This document shows, in pieces, positions 7,981 through 16,774 of a stretch of DNA of 64,000 bases. The stretch is from JASJAR01 sp038530285 (GTDB lineage: Bacteria > Pseudomonadota > Alphaproteobacteria > Rhodobacterales > Rhodobacteraceae). Each line of letters opens with the position of its first letter. Position 1 is the first letter of the stretch. The notes under the pieces were generated by a model. The model saw nothing but the letters and a program-made list of their open reading frames with translations. It was not told the origin of the DNA and searched no databases. The stretch covers positions 157,502-221,501 of the forward strand of contig JBCBCY010000004.1 in NCBI GenBank assembly GCA_038530285.1, read 5' to 3'. The translations under genes and the position numbers were made by a program.

Positions 7981-9029
7981 TGGGCGCGATCAAACTCCAG
8001 GCGGTCGAAAAATGGTTCGGTGACGTACAGGTCATCAAAGGCGTCGATCTTGATATCGCAGACGGTGAATTCGTGATCTTCGTGGGCCCCTCAGGTTGCG
8101 GGAAATCCACGCTGTTGCGGATGATCGGGGGCCTCGAAGAAATCTCGCGCGGCGCACTTCTGATCGACGGGCGCGATGTCACCTCCGAACCCCCCGCCCG
8201 ACGCGGGTTGACGATGGTGTTTCAATCCTACGCGCTCTACCCGCACATGTCCGTGGCCGACAACATGGGCTTTTCGCTGAAAACCGCCGGTGCCCCCAAA
8301 TCCGAGATCGATGCGAAAGTCGGCGAGGCCGCCCGCATCCTGAAACTCGAACCCTACCTTGACCGCCGCCCCAAGGCGCTGTCGGGCGGGCAACGCCAGC
8401 GCGTGGCCATTGGCCGGTCGATTGTGCGCGACCCCACGGCCTTTTTGTTCGACGAACCCCTGTCAAACCTCGATGCCGCCCTTCGTGTGGACATGCGCTA
8501 TGAAATCGCCAAGCTCCACCAGACCCTCCACCGCACGATGATCTATGTCACCCACGACCAGGTCGAAGCGATGACCCTGGCCGACCGCATCGTGGTGCTG
8601 GAATTCGGCAAGATCGCCCAGGTCGGCAGCCCGCGGGAGCTTTATGAAAACCCCGCCAATCTGTTCGTGGCACAATTTATCGGCAGCCCGAAAATGAACG
8701 TCGTCGCCTGCACCACCGACGCAGGTCAGTTCTCCCTGCCCCAGGGGCGCAGCGGTCCGTTCAACAGACAAGGCAAAGCCACCCGGCTTGGCATCCGGCC
8801 GGAACATATCACCCTCGGCGCGCCCGGCACCGGCCAGTGCGACGGCACAATTGACGTGTTGGAATACCTCGGCGCGGACACCTTCATCATCATTGATGGC
8901 GGGCCCTTGGGCCAGATCACCGTGCGCGGCGACGGCAATACACCACTGACACCAGGCGAAACGGTCGGCCTCAGCTTTGCCCAAGACCACCTGCACTTTT
9001 TCGGCGACGACGGCCTCGCCCTGACCTGA
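7980..9029 (+). CDS. sugar ABC transporter ATP-binding protein (MsmX/UgpC type)
   Basis: A 349-residue ATPase that powers the two permeases. Walker A is GPSGCGKST, the Q-loop is MVFQSYALYPH, the signature is LSGGQRQRVAIGRS, Walker B is AFLFDEPLSNLDA and the switch His lies in YVTHDQVEAM. A C-terminal TOBE/OB-like regulatory domain follows (about 240-349, with LGIRPEHI). Two adjacent ATGs are possible (7977 and 7980). The second is better spaced from AGGAGA and the first overlaps the previous stop. It closes the operon. Confidence 0.95.
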   Translation: MGAIKLQAVEKWFGDVQVIKGVDLDIADGEFVIFVGPSGCGKSTLLRMIGGLEEISRGALLIDGRDVTSEPPARRGLTMVFQSYALYPHMSVADNMGFSLKTAGAPKSEIDAKVGEAARILKLEPYLDRRPKALSGGQRQRVAIGRSIVRDPTAFLFDEPLSNLDAALRVDMRYEIAKLHQTLHRTMIYVTHDQVEAMTLADRIVVLEFGKIAQVGSPRELYENPANLFVAQFIGSPKMNVVACTTDAGQFSLPQGRSGPFNRQGKATRLGIRPEHITLGAPGTGQCDGTIDVLEYLGADTFIIIDGGPLGQITVRGDGNTPLTPGETVGLSFAQDHLHFFGDDGLALT

Positions 9030-9062
9030 TCTTCCTCTTGCCGGAAATACCTCAGGGGGTTT

Positions 9063-9080
9063 GGGGGACGGCCGTCCCCC
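9063..9080. terminator. palindrome between convergent genes, possible bidirectional terminator
   Basis: GGGGGACGGCCGTCCCCC is an 18-bp perfect palindrome between the ATPase gene and lpxD, which converge here. The preceding bases (GAAATACCTCAGGGGGTTT) recall a common intergenic element of Rhodobacterales. There is no clear T run. Confidence 0.5.
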
Positions 9081-9123
9081 ATCAGCAAAATGGATAGAAC
9101 GCGGCGCCAGCCGCACCGTGGTG

Positions 9124-10128
9124 TCAGGTCTTGCGCTTGGGGCCTGCCAGCCGCGCCAGCGCGACCGATTGGCGGTGCCAGCTGCGCACCGGCACGGCCG
9201 GATAACCGCCATGGGTCTCACCCGGCCCGATGTCCTTGATCACACCCGACCCGGCGGCCACCTTGGCCCCGTCCCCGATCGCGATGTGATCCGCGATGCC
9301 CACCTTGCCGCCAATCTGGACGAAATTCCCAATCGTCACCGACCCTGAAATCCCGGCCTGGGATACGATCACGCAATGGGCGCCAATTTTGCAATTGTGC
9401 CCGATCTGCACCTGATTATCGATCTTCGTGCCCGGCCCGATCACCGTGTCGCCCCCGGCCCCGCGATCAATGGTGGTGTTTGACCCGATATCGACATCGT
9501 CACCGATCATCACCCGGCCCAGTTGCGGGATCGGCTCCAACCCCGCCTCGCCTTCGGCATAGCCGAACCCGTCCTGGCCCAGGCAAGCCCCTGGCATCAC
9601 ACGAACCCGCGCGCCCAGGATCGCATGGCTCAGCGACACATTGGCCCCGATCGCACAGGCCTCGCCCAGAACAACCCCCGCGCCGATCACAGCGTTGGAC
9701 CCAATTGTCGAGCCTGCGCCAATCTCAACCCCCGGCCCGATCACGGCCCCCTGGGCCAGGCGCGCACCTTCGCCAAGCCGCGCGGTCGGATCGACCGCCC
9801 GGTCAAAGGCTGCAACCGACGCGGGGTAAAGCTTTCGGGCAATGCGCGCGTAATCGCGCTGAGGGGCCGCGCTCACCAGCAGCGCCCGGCCAGGCAAGGC
9901 ATCAACCAAGCCCTGGGGCACCACAAAAGCCGCCGCCGCCGATGCCAGGGCGGCCTCCAGATGCGCATGTGACGCAACAAAAGAAAGGTCCTGTCCCGTC
10001 GCGATATCCAACGGGGCCACACCCGACACCGGGCGCCCGGCATCATTGAGAAGTTGCAAATCAAATGTGGCTGCAAGCGCGGCCAATGCGATGGGCTCGG
10101 GTGCTGGAAAGAACCGCGGATCAGGCAT
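9124..10128 (-). CDS. lpxD: UDP-3-O-(3-hydroxyacyl)glucosamine N-acyltransferase
   Basis: A 334-residue left-handed beta-helix acyltransferase. The N-terminal uridine-binding domain (about 1-105) is followed by hexapeptide repeats from about residue 115. The catalytic His lies in QIGHNCKIG (about H244), and GQDGFGY and IDRGAGGDTVIG are typical of LpxD. It adds the second hydroxyacyl chain, on the 2-amino group, in lipid A assembly. It lies 6 bp downstream of lpxA. The usual fabZ between lpxD and lpxA, and lpxI and lpxB after them, are absent. This may therefore be a second copy specialised for a different sugar; the canonical copy would be elsewhere in the genome. Confidence 0.92.
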   Translation of the reverse strand: MPDPRFFPAPEPIALAALAATFDLQLLNDAGRPVSGVAPLDIATGQDLSFVASHAHLEAALASAAAAFVVPQGLVDALPGRALLVSAAPQRDYARIARKLYPASVAAFDRAVDPTARLGEGARLAQGAVIGPGVEIGAGSTIGSNAVIGAGVVLGEACAIGANVSLSHAILGARVRVMPGACLGQDGFGYAEGEAGLEPIPQLGRVMIGDDVDIGSNTTIDRGAGGDTVIGPGTKIDNQVQIGHNCKIGAHCVIVSQAGISGSVTIGNFVQIGGKVGIADHIAIGDGAKVAAGSGVIKDIGPGETHGGYPAVPVRSWHRQSVALARLAGPKRKT

Positions 10129-10134
10129 CGCGGC

Positions 10135-10947
10135 CTACTTCGTTCCCAGAATGGGACGATCCCGGTCGGCGGTCAGAAAATCGATGATCTCCATCACTTC
10201 GGGGACGTCCTTATGCGCTTGCCCCGCCGCAGCGACGCGTTCGGCAAAGGAGCCGTCCTCGGCCTCAAAAATCGCATGGAATGCCGTCTGCAATGCCGAA
10301 ATCGTCTCGCGCGACGCACCGCCACGCTTCAGCCCGATGATGTTCAGCCCTTCCAGCTTGGCATGGTTCCCAAACGCCGAGGCATAGGGGATCACATCGC
10401 GCGACACCGCCGCGCATCCGCCAACGATCGCCCGCGACCCGATCCGGCAAAACTGATGGATCCCCGCAAGACCGCCTATAAACGCCCTGTCTCCAACGCT
10501 CACATGACCGGCAAGCGATGCATTCGACGCCACGATCACCGCCTCGCCGATCTGGCAATCATGGCCGATATGGGCCGCCGCCATCACGATTGAACCATCC
10601 CCAATCCGCGTGACACCCCCGCCGAATTCGGTGCCGCGATGAATGGACACCTGTTCGCGGATCATCACATTTTCGCCGATCTCCAGACGGGTCGGCTCAC
10701 CTTGATATCGCAAATGCTGAGGCGGGCCGCCAAGCACCGTAAACGGGCCCACTGTCGATCCCGCGCCAAGGCTTGTGGACCCATCCACAACCACATGGCT
10801 TTCAAGAACCACGCCAGCCCCCAGGACAGCGCCTTCGCCAACCGTACAAAACGGTCCAATCCGCACTCCGGCCCCAAGTTTCGCGGCCGGGTGAACCACC
10901 GCAAGAGGGTCAATATGGCCAGAAGAGCTCAGATCATCTTTACGCAT
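10135..10947 (-). CDS. lpxA: acyl-ACP-UDP-N-acetylglucosamine acyltransferase
   Basis: A 270-residue LpxA with hexapeptide repeats through about residue 190 and the C-terminal helical domain. The catalytic His is H129 in AAHIGHDC. HQFCRIG and GNHAKLEGLN are conserved. The Gly matching the acyl-length ruler residue (Gly173 in E. coli) is kept (G177 in IVGGC), consistent with long hydroxyacyl chains. It transfers a hydroxyacyl group to position 3 of the UDP sugar. If the nearby 3-amino sugar genes work with it, the bond would be an amide, as in Acidithiobacillus and Leptospira. That link is inference. Confidence 0.93.
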   Translation of the reverse strand: MRKDDLSSSGHIDPLAVVHPAAKLGAGVRIGPFCTVGEGAVLGAGVVLESHVVVDGSTSLGAGSTVGPFTVLGGPPQHLRYQGEPTRLEIGENVMIREQVSIHRGTEFGGGVTRIGDGSIVMAAAHIGHDCQIGEAVIVASNASLAGHVSVGDRAFIGGLAGIHQFCRIGSRAIVGGCAAVSRDVIPYASAFGNHAKLEGLNIIGLKRGGASRETISALQTAFHAIFEAEDGSFAERVAAAGQAHKDVPEVMEIIDFLTADRDRPILGTK

Positions 10948-10984
10948 GGACCATCCCTAAACCAGTCATGGGCGGGGGTCCATG
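10945..10984 (-). promoter_or_regulatory. inverted repeat covering the lpxA start codon
   Basis: On the minus strand CATGGACC (10984-10977) can pair with GGTCCATG (10952-10945), whose last three bases are the lpxA start codon. The 8-bp stem encloses 24 bases. In mRNA it would hide the start codon, so it could tune translation. It is also compatible with chance. Confidence 0.35.
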
Positions 10985-11140
10985 CACGCGGTCCGCATGA
11001 GCCGTCGCTGGCACCTTCCCACCCCATCGCCCAGCGGCATAGGCGATCGTTCAAGGCTCCGCAACTCGCTCGGCACAACGGTTGATCATCCGCCGCCGCT
11101 TGCGTAAGCCATACCGGTCAGCAGGGGACCAAACAGCGTC

Positions 11141-12091
11141 ATGCGCGTATTCATTACAGGCGGTTCGGGGTGCGTCGGTCATTATCTCGTCCGGGAATTC
11201 CTTGCCGACCCGAGCAATGAACTGGTGTTGCTTCTGCGCACACCAGAAAAGCTCACCCTGCCGGACAACGCCGGCTCGCGGGTGACGGTCTTGCAAGGTG
11301 ATCTGACGGACGGGGCGCGACTGCTACAAGATCAGGGCCGGTTCGATCTGGCGATCCTGGCGGCCACAGCCTGGGGCGGTGCACGCACCTTCGACGTGAC
11401 GGTCGACGCCAATCTCGCACTTGCCGATCAACTTATCGGGGATGGCTGCGAGCGGATCATCTACTTTGCCACGGCCAGCGTGATGTCGCGGGATCTTGAA
11501 CTGATCGAAGAAGCCCGCGATCATGGCACCGCCTATATCCGGGCCAAGCACAAGCTGGTTTCAACGATCGAAACCCGCGCCAATGCCGCGCGCATCATCG
11601 GCTTTTTCCCGACCGTGGTTTTCGGCGGCGGAGAAGCTCCGGTGAACGCGCCACGCTCTCACCTTGTGCGGATGCTGTTTGAAAACAAGCGCTGGCTGCC
11701 GCTTCTGCGGCGCTTGTCAGCCAATGGCCGGCTGCATTTGATCCACCCCGCCGACATCGCGCGGCTTGCGGTGCACTTCGCAACCGCCGCCCAGGGTGAT
11801 GGGCCCGAACGGATTGTCCTGGGCAATGCCCCCAACACCGTGGACGAATTGATTGCCGCGGTCGCGACGGCCACAGGACACCGACACCGACCGATCTTTC
11901 GGGTCACAGAGAACCGCGTTGAATTCGTGGCCAAGGTGTTGCGCCTGAAGATGACGCCGTGGGATTTGTACAACGCACGCAATACCGATCAAAGCTACCC
12001 TTCGGCTGTCAAGCCCAGCGATTTCGGCCTGCCGATGGAAATGGCAGATATCCATGCAGGTCTTCGCGCGGTCGGGTTTGCCAAGACCTAG
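11141..12091 (+). CDS. NAD-dependent epimerase/dehydratase family protein (extended SDR)
   Basis: A 316-residue Rossmann-fold protein. The nucleotide-binding motif GGSGCVGHYL starts at about residue 7, QGDLTD is near residue 52, and an active-site YxxxK is present as YIRAK. The C-terminal half has the substrate-binding character of sugar-nucleotide epimerases, with LHLIHPADIARL. Its substrate is not recognisable. It is divergent from lpxA across a 193-bp intergenic region and convergent with the aminotransferase gene. Its position in the lipid A-like locus suggests it modifies a nucleotide sugar or a lipid-linked sugar for that pathway. Confidence 0.8.
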   Translation: MRVFITGGSGCVGHYLVREFLADPSNELVLLLRTPEKLTLPDNAGSRVTVLQGDLTDGARLLQDQGRFDLAILAATAWGGARTFDVTVDANLALADQLIGDGCERIIYFATASVMSRDLELIEEARDHGTAYIRAKHKLVSTIETRANAARIIGFFPTVVFGGGEAPVNAPRSHLVRMLFENKRWLPLLRRLSANGRLHLIHPADIARLAVHFATAAQGDGPERIVLGNAPNTVDELIAAVATATGHRHRPIFRVTENRVEFVAKVLRLKMTPWDLYNARNTDQSYPSAVKPSDFGLPMEMADIHAGLRAVGFAKT

Positions 12092-12108
12092 CCCGTCGCG
12101 CCGCCCCC

Positions 12109-12134
12109 AGGGGCCTTTACGCTTAAAAGCCCCT
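12109..12134. terminator. bidirectional terminator hairpin
   Basis: AGGGGC (12109-12114) pairs with GCCCCT (12129-12134). After one mismatch the stem continues as TTTA/TAAA around a 4-base loop. It separates the convergent SDR and aminotransferase genes, with A/T-rich bases inside the stem on both sides. Confidence 0.65.
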
Positions 12135-12188
12135 GAACGCCGCTCCCAAGCGTGAAGTCCGGAACGCTCTACCCCGTCCGCCGCGCGA

Positions 12189-13316
12189 TCACGCGAAAAA
12201 GTCCCGCACGCCTGCGATCACCAGATCCTGTTCAGCCTCAGTCAGGTACGGATGAACCGGCAGGCAAAGCTGCGTGGCTGACAAGTCTTCGGTGCCCGCC
12301 AAACCACCCGCCCCGATCAGGCCGCTGGCAAAGGCGGGCTGCAAATGCGTCGCCTCTTTGTAATACAGCACCGCCGGGATGCCGCGGTCGCTGAGATGCG
12401 CATGAAGCGCGTCGCGCCGGGGCGTGGTGATGCGGTAATAACTCCAGCACGGGTCGGTGCCCGCCGGCGCCTTGGCCGTGTCCACCAGGTCGCCGATTTC
12501 GGCCGCATAGCGATCCGCAATTGCCTGGCGTTTGATCAATTCGTCATCAAACACGGTCAGCTTGGTCAACAAAACGGCCGCCTGCATCGTATCCAGACGC
12601 GAATTCGTGCCCAACACCCGGTGTGCCTTGGGGGCCCCATAAAGCCCGTGATCGCGCACAACCTTCATCTGGTCGGCAATCGCATCATCATTGGTGAACA
12701 TCGCCCCGCCGTCGCCAAAACAGCCCAGCGATTTTGACGGATAAAAGCTGGTCGCAGCCCCGTCGCCCAGGGCCCCACACATGCCATCGCGCCCGACCGA
12801 CCCGAAAGACTGAGCCGCATCGTAAAACAGCTTCAGCCCGTGTTCGGTCGCAATCGCCTGCAAGGCCGCGTGCTCGGCCGGAATACCGAACAGATCAACC
12901 GCAAGCACCGCCTTCGGGGTCAGATCCGCATCGAACCCTTCGATGGCGCGGGTCAGAGCAGCAGGATCCATATTGCCGCTTTCAACCGCAACATCGACAA
13001 AGACCGGCGTCGCGCCCGCCAGCATGATCGCCTCTGCCGTGGCCGCATAGGTCAACGATGGGCAAAACACCGCATCCCCGTGCCCGATCCCGGCAGAGCG
13101 CAGCATCACCTGCAGCGCATCGGTGCCATTGGCACAGGCCACGGCATGTTTCACGCCCAGATAAGCTGCCAGCTTGTGTTCCAGTTCGGCCACTTCCGGG
13201 CCGCTGACAAACCGCCCGTGATCAAGCACTGCCAGGATCGCCTTGGTCATTTCCGGCTCGCAGGCATCGCGCTGGCGCGAAATGTCGATGAACGACGGTT
13301 TTATACTTTGCAACAT
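12189..13316 (-). CDS. DegT/DnrJ/EryC1 aminotransferase, GnnB/WlbC-like
   Basis: A 375-residue PLP-dependent sugar aminotransferase. The substrate and PLP loop is CANGTDALQ (about 61-69), DAAQSFGS follows, and the Schiff-base Lys is K195 in SFYPSKSLGC. LGTNSRLDTMQAA is typical of the WlbC/GnnB branch, which converts UDP-3-keto-GlcNAc (or its uronic acid) to a 3-amino sugar using glutamate. It lies 55 bp downstream of the oxidoreductase gene that would make the 3-keto substrate. No WlbB-type acetyltransferase or UDP-GlcNAc 6-dehydrogenase adjoins it, which favours UDP-GlcNAc3N over the uronate product. WecE-like roles are possible but less likely. Confidence 0.85.
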   Translation of the reverse strand: MLQSIKPSFIDISRQRDACEPEMTKAILAVLDHGRFVSGPEVAELEHKLAAYLGVKHAVACANGTDALQVMLRSAGIGHGDAVFCPSLTYAATAEAIMLAGATPVFVDVAVESGNMDPAALTRAIEGFDADLTPKAVLAVDLFGIPAEHAALQAIATEHGLKLFYDAAQSFGSVGRDGMCGALGDGAATSFYPSKSLGCFGDGGAMFTNDDAIADQMKVVRDHGLYGAPKAHRVLGTNSRLDTMQAAVLLTKLTVFDDELIKRQAIADRYAAEIGDLVDTAKAPAGTDPCWSYYRITTPRRDALHAHLSDRGIPAVLYYKEATHLQPAFASGLIGAGGLAGTEDLSATQLCLPVHPYLTEAEQDLVIAGVRDFFA

Positions 13317-13371
13317 TTCAGTCCCCTTCTCGGGTAGCTTATCCGAAACACTTGACCATTTCGAACATTAA

Positions 13372-14319
13372 TCATGCGGCCCCCTCGGCCGCCAATTCCA
13401 GGGCCCGGATTACATCAAGGCCTTCCTGCGCGCTCGCCCGCGGGGCATGACCCGCCACGATTGCGGCCATGAACCCTTCAAGCTCGGCCGTCAGCGGCAT
13501 CGCATCGCCCAGAGCCACATATTCAGGCTCGGCGTTTTCGAACCGAATGCCGGTGTCTTCGCGCCAGATCTTGTGGCGATAGACCGCCAATTTCTGGTCT
13601 GGAGCCTCGAAATCATCAAACACGGCCATCGCATCGGCCCCGATCACCGAAAACCGCCGCTCGCGCTTGGGCGACAGACGCGACACAAAGACATGCGCTT
13701 TCGCCCCCGACCCGAAGCCCAGATGCAAATGCGCAAAATCCGGCACGTCCGTGACCCCGGCGATGCCTTCCAGCCGGGCGGTCTGCGGCGCTTCGCCCAT
13801 GATCGCCAGCAGGATCGACAGATCATGCGGCGCGATATCCCACATCACATCGGTGCCGGTGAAAAACTTGCCCAACCCCAGCCGCGTCGCATGGACATAG
13901 CGGACCTGACCCAATGCCCCGGTGGCCACAACATCTTCCAACGCGCGGTAGCCGGGATGAAACCGCAAGACATGGCCGGTCATCGCCACCCGGTTGGCCG
14001 CTTGGGCGGCCGACACAATCGCTTCGGCCCGCGCCGAATTCATCGCCATGGGCTTTTCAACAAGCACGTGCTTGCCCGCCGCCAGGGCCGACAAGGCCAC
14101 ATCTGGATTAATCGTCGGCGGCAGGGCGATCACCACGCCGTCAACGCTGGGATCCGCCAGAAGCGCCTCGGTCGTGACACCCGGCGCGCCGAATTCGGCC
14201 TGGGCCTTGGCGCGCTTTTCGGGGTCGGCATCGGCAACCGCGGCCAGCACGCCAAGGCCAGCCAGCGTTCGGGCATGGTTCTTGCCCCAATCCCCGCATC
14301 CGATCGTCCCGATCCGCAC
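13372..14319 (-). CDS. Gfo/Idh/MocA oxidoreductase, GnnA/WlbA-like
   Basis: A 315-residue NAD-dependent oxidoreductase. The N-terminal GTIGCGDWGKNH is the dinucleotide-binding loop, VEKPMA (about 87-92) is the family EKP motif, and MWDIAPHDLSI carries the likely catalytic His. These resemble UDP-GlcNAc 3-dehydrogenases (GnnA) and WlbA. It would oxidise C3 of a UDP-GlcNAc-type sugar for the adjacent aminotransferase. The start is GTG, with AGGGA upstream. The gene is divergent from the LptF-family gene over 219 bp, which must hold promoters for both directions. Confidence 0.83.
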   Translation of the reverse strand: MRIGTIGCGDWGKNHARTLAGLGVLAAVADADPEKRAKAQAEFGAPGVTTEALLADPSVDGVVIALPPTINPDVALSALAAGKHVLVEKPMAMNSARAEAIVSAAQAANRVAMTGHVLRFHPGYRALEDVVATGALGQVRYVHATRLGLGKFFTGTDVMWDIAPHDLSILLAIMGEAPQTARLEGIAGVTDVPDFAHLHLGFGSGAKAHVFVSRLSPKRERRFSVIGADAMAVFDDFEAPDQKLAVYRHKIWREDTGIRFENAEPEYVALGDAMPLTAELEGFMAAIVAGHAPRASAQEGLDVIRALELAAEGAA

Positions 14320-14538
14320 GTTTTGTCCCTAACTGTTTGCCTGATGGCCGTTTGGCCTGGTTTTAACCCCGCTTACGGCCAAGCCCTTAATCCCGCAAGA
14401 AGATCATGTGCCGCTGGCGCGCGGAAGCCCGCCGATCCCGTAACCTTTGTAACAATCCTGCCACCCCCTCGATTGACCGCCCCGTCGGCCCCACATACAC
14501 CCAGACCGTGGCCCCAACGGTCGCCAAAGGCCGGCGCA

Positions 14539-15642
14539 ATGAAACTTCTGCAATGGAGCATCCTGAAACGCATGTCCGTCAGCACGGGCATCACCTTCGT
14601 GCTGCTTGGTGCCATTGCGACCACGACCCAGGTGTTCAACCAGCTTTACCGCCTGATCGAGGCGTCATCGGACATCACCTTCGCATTGCGGCTTTACGCC
14701 TTCATGATCCCAACCGTGACCGTCACCATCCTGCCGGTGGCCTTTTTGATCGGCGCAATGGGCGTCTACCGGGCGATGGAAGAAGACCGCGAAAGCGTGA
14801 TCGTCTCCGCCTCGGGCGCGCCTTTGTGGTTCGTGATGAAACCGGCTGTCATTCTTGGCATGATCGTGTCTGTGATCGTGCTGGCCGTCTCGACCCTGGT
14901 CGAACCTTTGTCCAACCGTGAGGTGCGCAATTCCATCGCCCTTCTGACCGCTGATATCGCCGAATATGTCGCCAGCCAGGGGATCTTGACCGAGATCGAG
15001 CGCGATCTGTTCGTGCGCGGCGGCACCCGCGCGGCGGACGGCGAAATCGACGGGCTCTTCATCCTGGACCGGCGCGACCCCTCGCAAGAGGTGATCTATG
15101 TCGCCGAAGGGGGCCGTGTGGCCGAAGACGACGGGTCCATGGTGCTGGAAATGTTCGGCGGCGCAATCCATGTCCGGGTGATCCAAACGGGCCGGGTCCA
15201 CAGGTTCGAATTCGGCAATTACATGTCGTCCGTGCCCTGGTTTGAAGGGGCCGAAACACTTGCCTACCGTCCGCGAGAAACCACCACCGATGTGCTTCTG
15301 GCCGCCCAGGCCACGGGCGCCGAAATGGGGTTTCGACTGTCTGAAGCGCGCAGCGAACTGGTGCGCCGTTTTACCGATTGGCTCTATCCCGCTGCCTATC
15401 TGGGCGTCGGCGCCAGCATATTGATCCTGTCGCGCGGGCGCCGGTTTGCCTATCGCTGGCTCTTGCCGGCCACCCTTTTGGTGGGGGTGCCGGTCAAAGC
15501 GGTCGGCCTTGCCATCATCGGAACAGCCGGCACCCAGGGCTGGGCCGTCATCGTCGCCCTCGCCGTGCCGTTGCTGGCGGCCATCTCACCCATCGTGATT
15601 GGCGCGCTCCAGCGCTTTGCGGTATTGGTCCGCTTGGCATGA
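14539..15642 (+). CDS. LptF/LptG (YjgP/YjgQ) family permease, first of a pair
   Basis: A 367-residue inner-membrane protein starting at the ATG at 14539. The frame is open far upstream, but that stretch lies inside the antisense oxidoreductase gene. The family layout is clear: membrane segments at about 15-35, 55-80 and 100-120, a periplasmic beta-jellyroll-like part (about 140-265), then three C-terminal segments. LptF and LptG pair with LptB to extract lipopolysaccharide from the inner membrane. Here the pair is not next to lptD, surA or pdxA, the usual Rhodobacterales setting. It instead heads an operon of LpxB-like and glycosyltransferase genes, suggesting a paralogous exporter for a related glycolipid. 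Confidence 0.87.
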   Translation: MKLLQWSILKRMSVSTGITFVLLGAIATTTQVFNQLYRLIEASSDITFALRLYAFMIPTVTVTILPVAFLIGAMGVYRAMEEDRESVIVSASGAPLWFVMKPAVILGMIVSVIVLAVSTLVEPLSNREVRNSIALLTADIAEYVASQGILTEIERDLFVRGGTRAADGEIDGLFILDRRDPSQEVIYVAEGGRVAEDDGSMVLEMFGGAIHVRVIQTGRVHRFEFGNYMSSVPWFEGAETLAYRPRETTTDVLLAAQATGAEMGFRLSEARSELVRRFTDWLYPAAYLGVGASILILSRGRRFAYRWLLPATLLVGVPVKAVGLAIIGTAGTQGWAVIVALAVPLLAAISPIVIGALQRFAVLVRLA

Positions 15643-15690
15643 TGCGCATAGCCGTTCCGCTGACCCGACTTTCGGCGTATTGAGGCGCCC

Positions 15691-16770
15691 ATGGCCGCGC
15701 GTATGCTCTTTTTCTATATCTTCCGTCAGCACCTTTTGCTGACGCTTCTTGTGTTGTTGCTTTTGACCTTCATCGTCGATGTGGTGCAATTCGCCGAACG
15801 CTCCCGCCTGCGCGGGTCCGGCAGCTTCGATGTCTGGGCAGAATTGCAGCGCATCGTCCTGCAGACCCCATCGCTTTTGCAATCGATGCTGCCCTATGTC
15901 CTGCTGGTCAGCACGGCGCTTTTGGTGCTGCGCATGGGCCGCCAATACGAGCTGGCGATTTTCCTGCAAATCGGGCGCCCCTCGCGGCGGGTCCTGGCCC
16001 CGCTGGTGGTCGGCGGCGTCGTGATCGGGCTTTTGTACACTTACGCACTGAACCCGCTGGCCAGCGTGTCGCGCAACCTGGAAAATCAGGACCGCCCCGC
16101 CGCCGTGGCCGGCGCGACCGAGGTTGGTGAAGCCCGCGAGATCGTGTTGCGTGACGCCGATGGCTACCACTTCCTTCTGGTTGATGAGATCAATGCCGAA
16201 GCCACCGCGCTGGAAGGGGTCACCTACCTCAGGCTCGACAATGACCACCGGCTGTTAAACCGCGTGAACGCCCCCCGTGCGGCCTGGCTTGACGGCGAAT
16301 TGGTCTTCTCAGAGGCGCGCGATCTGGGCACGGGGCTGGGCGAGCCCATCGTCGAGGGCGGCAGCCTCAGGCTGGATTTTCCCCAAACCGTATTGACCCA
16401 CAAGGCCCGCGACCGGTTCTCGATCTCGGTTTATGAACTGCCCGGCGTGATCGCGGCGACCCGGCTGGTGGGCGCCTCGCCCTACGGGTTGGCCAATCAC
16501 TTTCAAAACCTCATCGCCCTGCCTGCGCTTTTGGGGGCCATCTCGTTTCTGGCCGGCGCGCTGATCTATCACCCGGTGATGCGCGGCCAGTTGCGCGGCG
16601 ACATCGTCGCTATCATGGGCACGGCCTTTGCGATCTACTTTCTGGTGACCTTCACCGATGCCTTGGGCGGCTCCGGCGCCGTGCCGCCTGCCATCCTGGC
16701 CTGGGGCCTGCCGGTGGTCTTCGGCGTCGCCGGCGTGATCGTTCTGTCGATCCGATCAAAGCGGCGATAA
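15691..16770 (+). CDS. LptF/LptG (YjgP/YjgQ) family permease, second of a pair
   Basis: A 359-residue partner of the preceding gene with the same six-segment layout. It has an N-terminal YIFRQHLLLTLLVLLLLTFI segment, a periplasmic middle (about 130-260) and three C-terminal segments, including LGAISFLAGALIYHPV. It begins 48 bp after the first permease gene. The two together would form the membrane part of a lipid extractor. No LptB-type ATPase or LptC is encoded in the window, so the housekeeping ones would have to be shared. Confidence 0.87.
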   Translation: MAARMLFFYIFRQHLLLTLLVLLLLTFIVDVVQFAERSRLRGSGSFDVWAELQRIVLQTPSLLQSMLPYVLLVSTALLVLRMGRQYELAIFLQIGRPSRRVLAPLVVGGVVIGLLYTYALNPLASVSRNLENQDRPAAVAGATEVGEAREIVLRDADGYHFLLVDEINAEATALEGVTYLRLDNDHRLLNRVNAPRAAWLDGELVFSEARDLGTGLGEPIVEGGSLRLDFPQTVLTHKARDRFSISVYELPGVIAATRLVGASPYGLANHFQNLIALPALLGAISFLAGALIYHPVMRGQLRGDIVAIMGTAFAIYFLVTFTDALGGSGAVPPAILAWGLPVVFGVAGVIVLSIRSKRR

Positions 16771-16774
16771 CGCG

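Noticed and set aside
13447..14538. Upstream extension of the first LptF/G-family gene
   Set aside because: It runs antisense through the Gfo/Idh/MocA gene; the family N-terminus begins at 14539.
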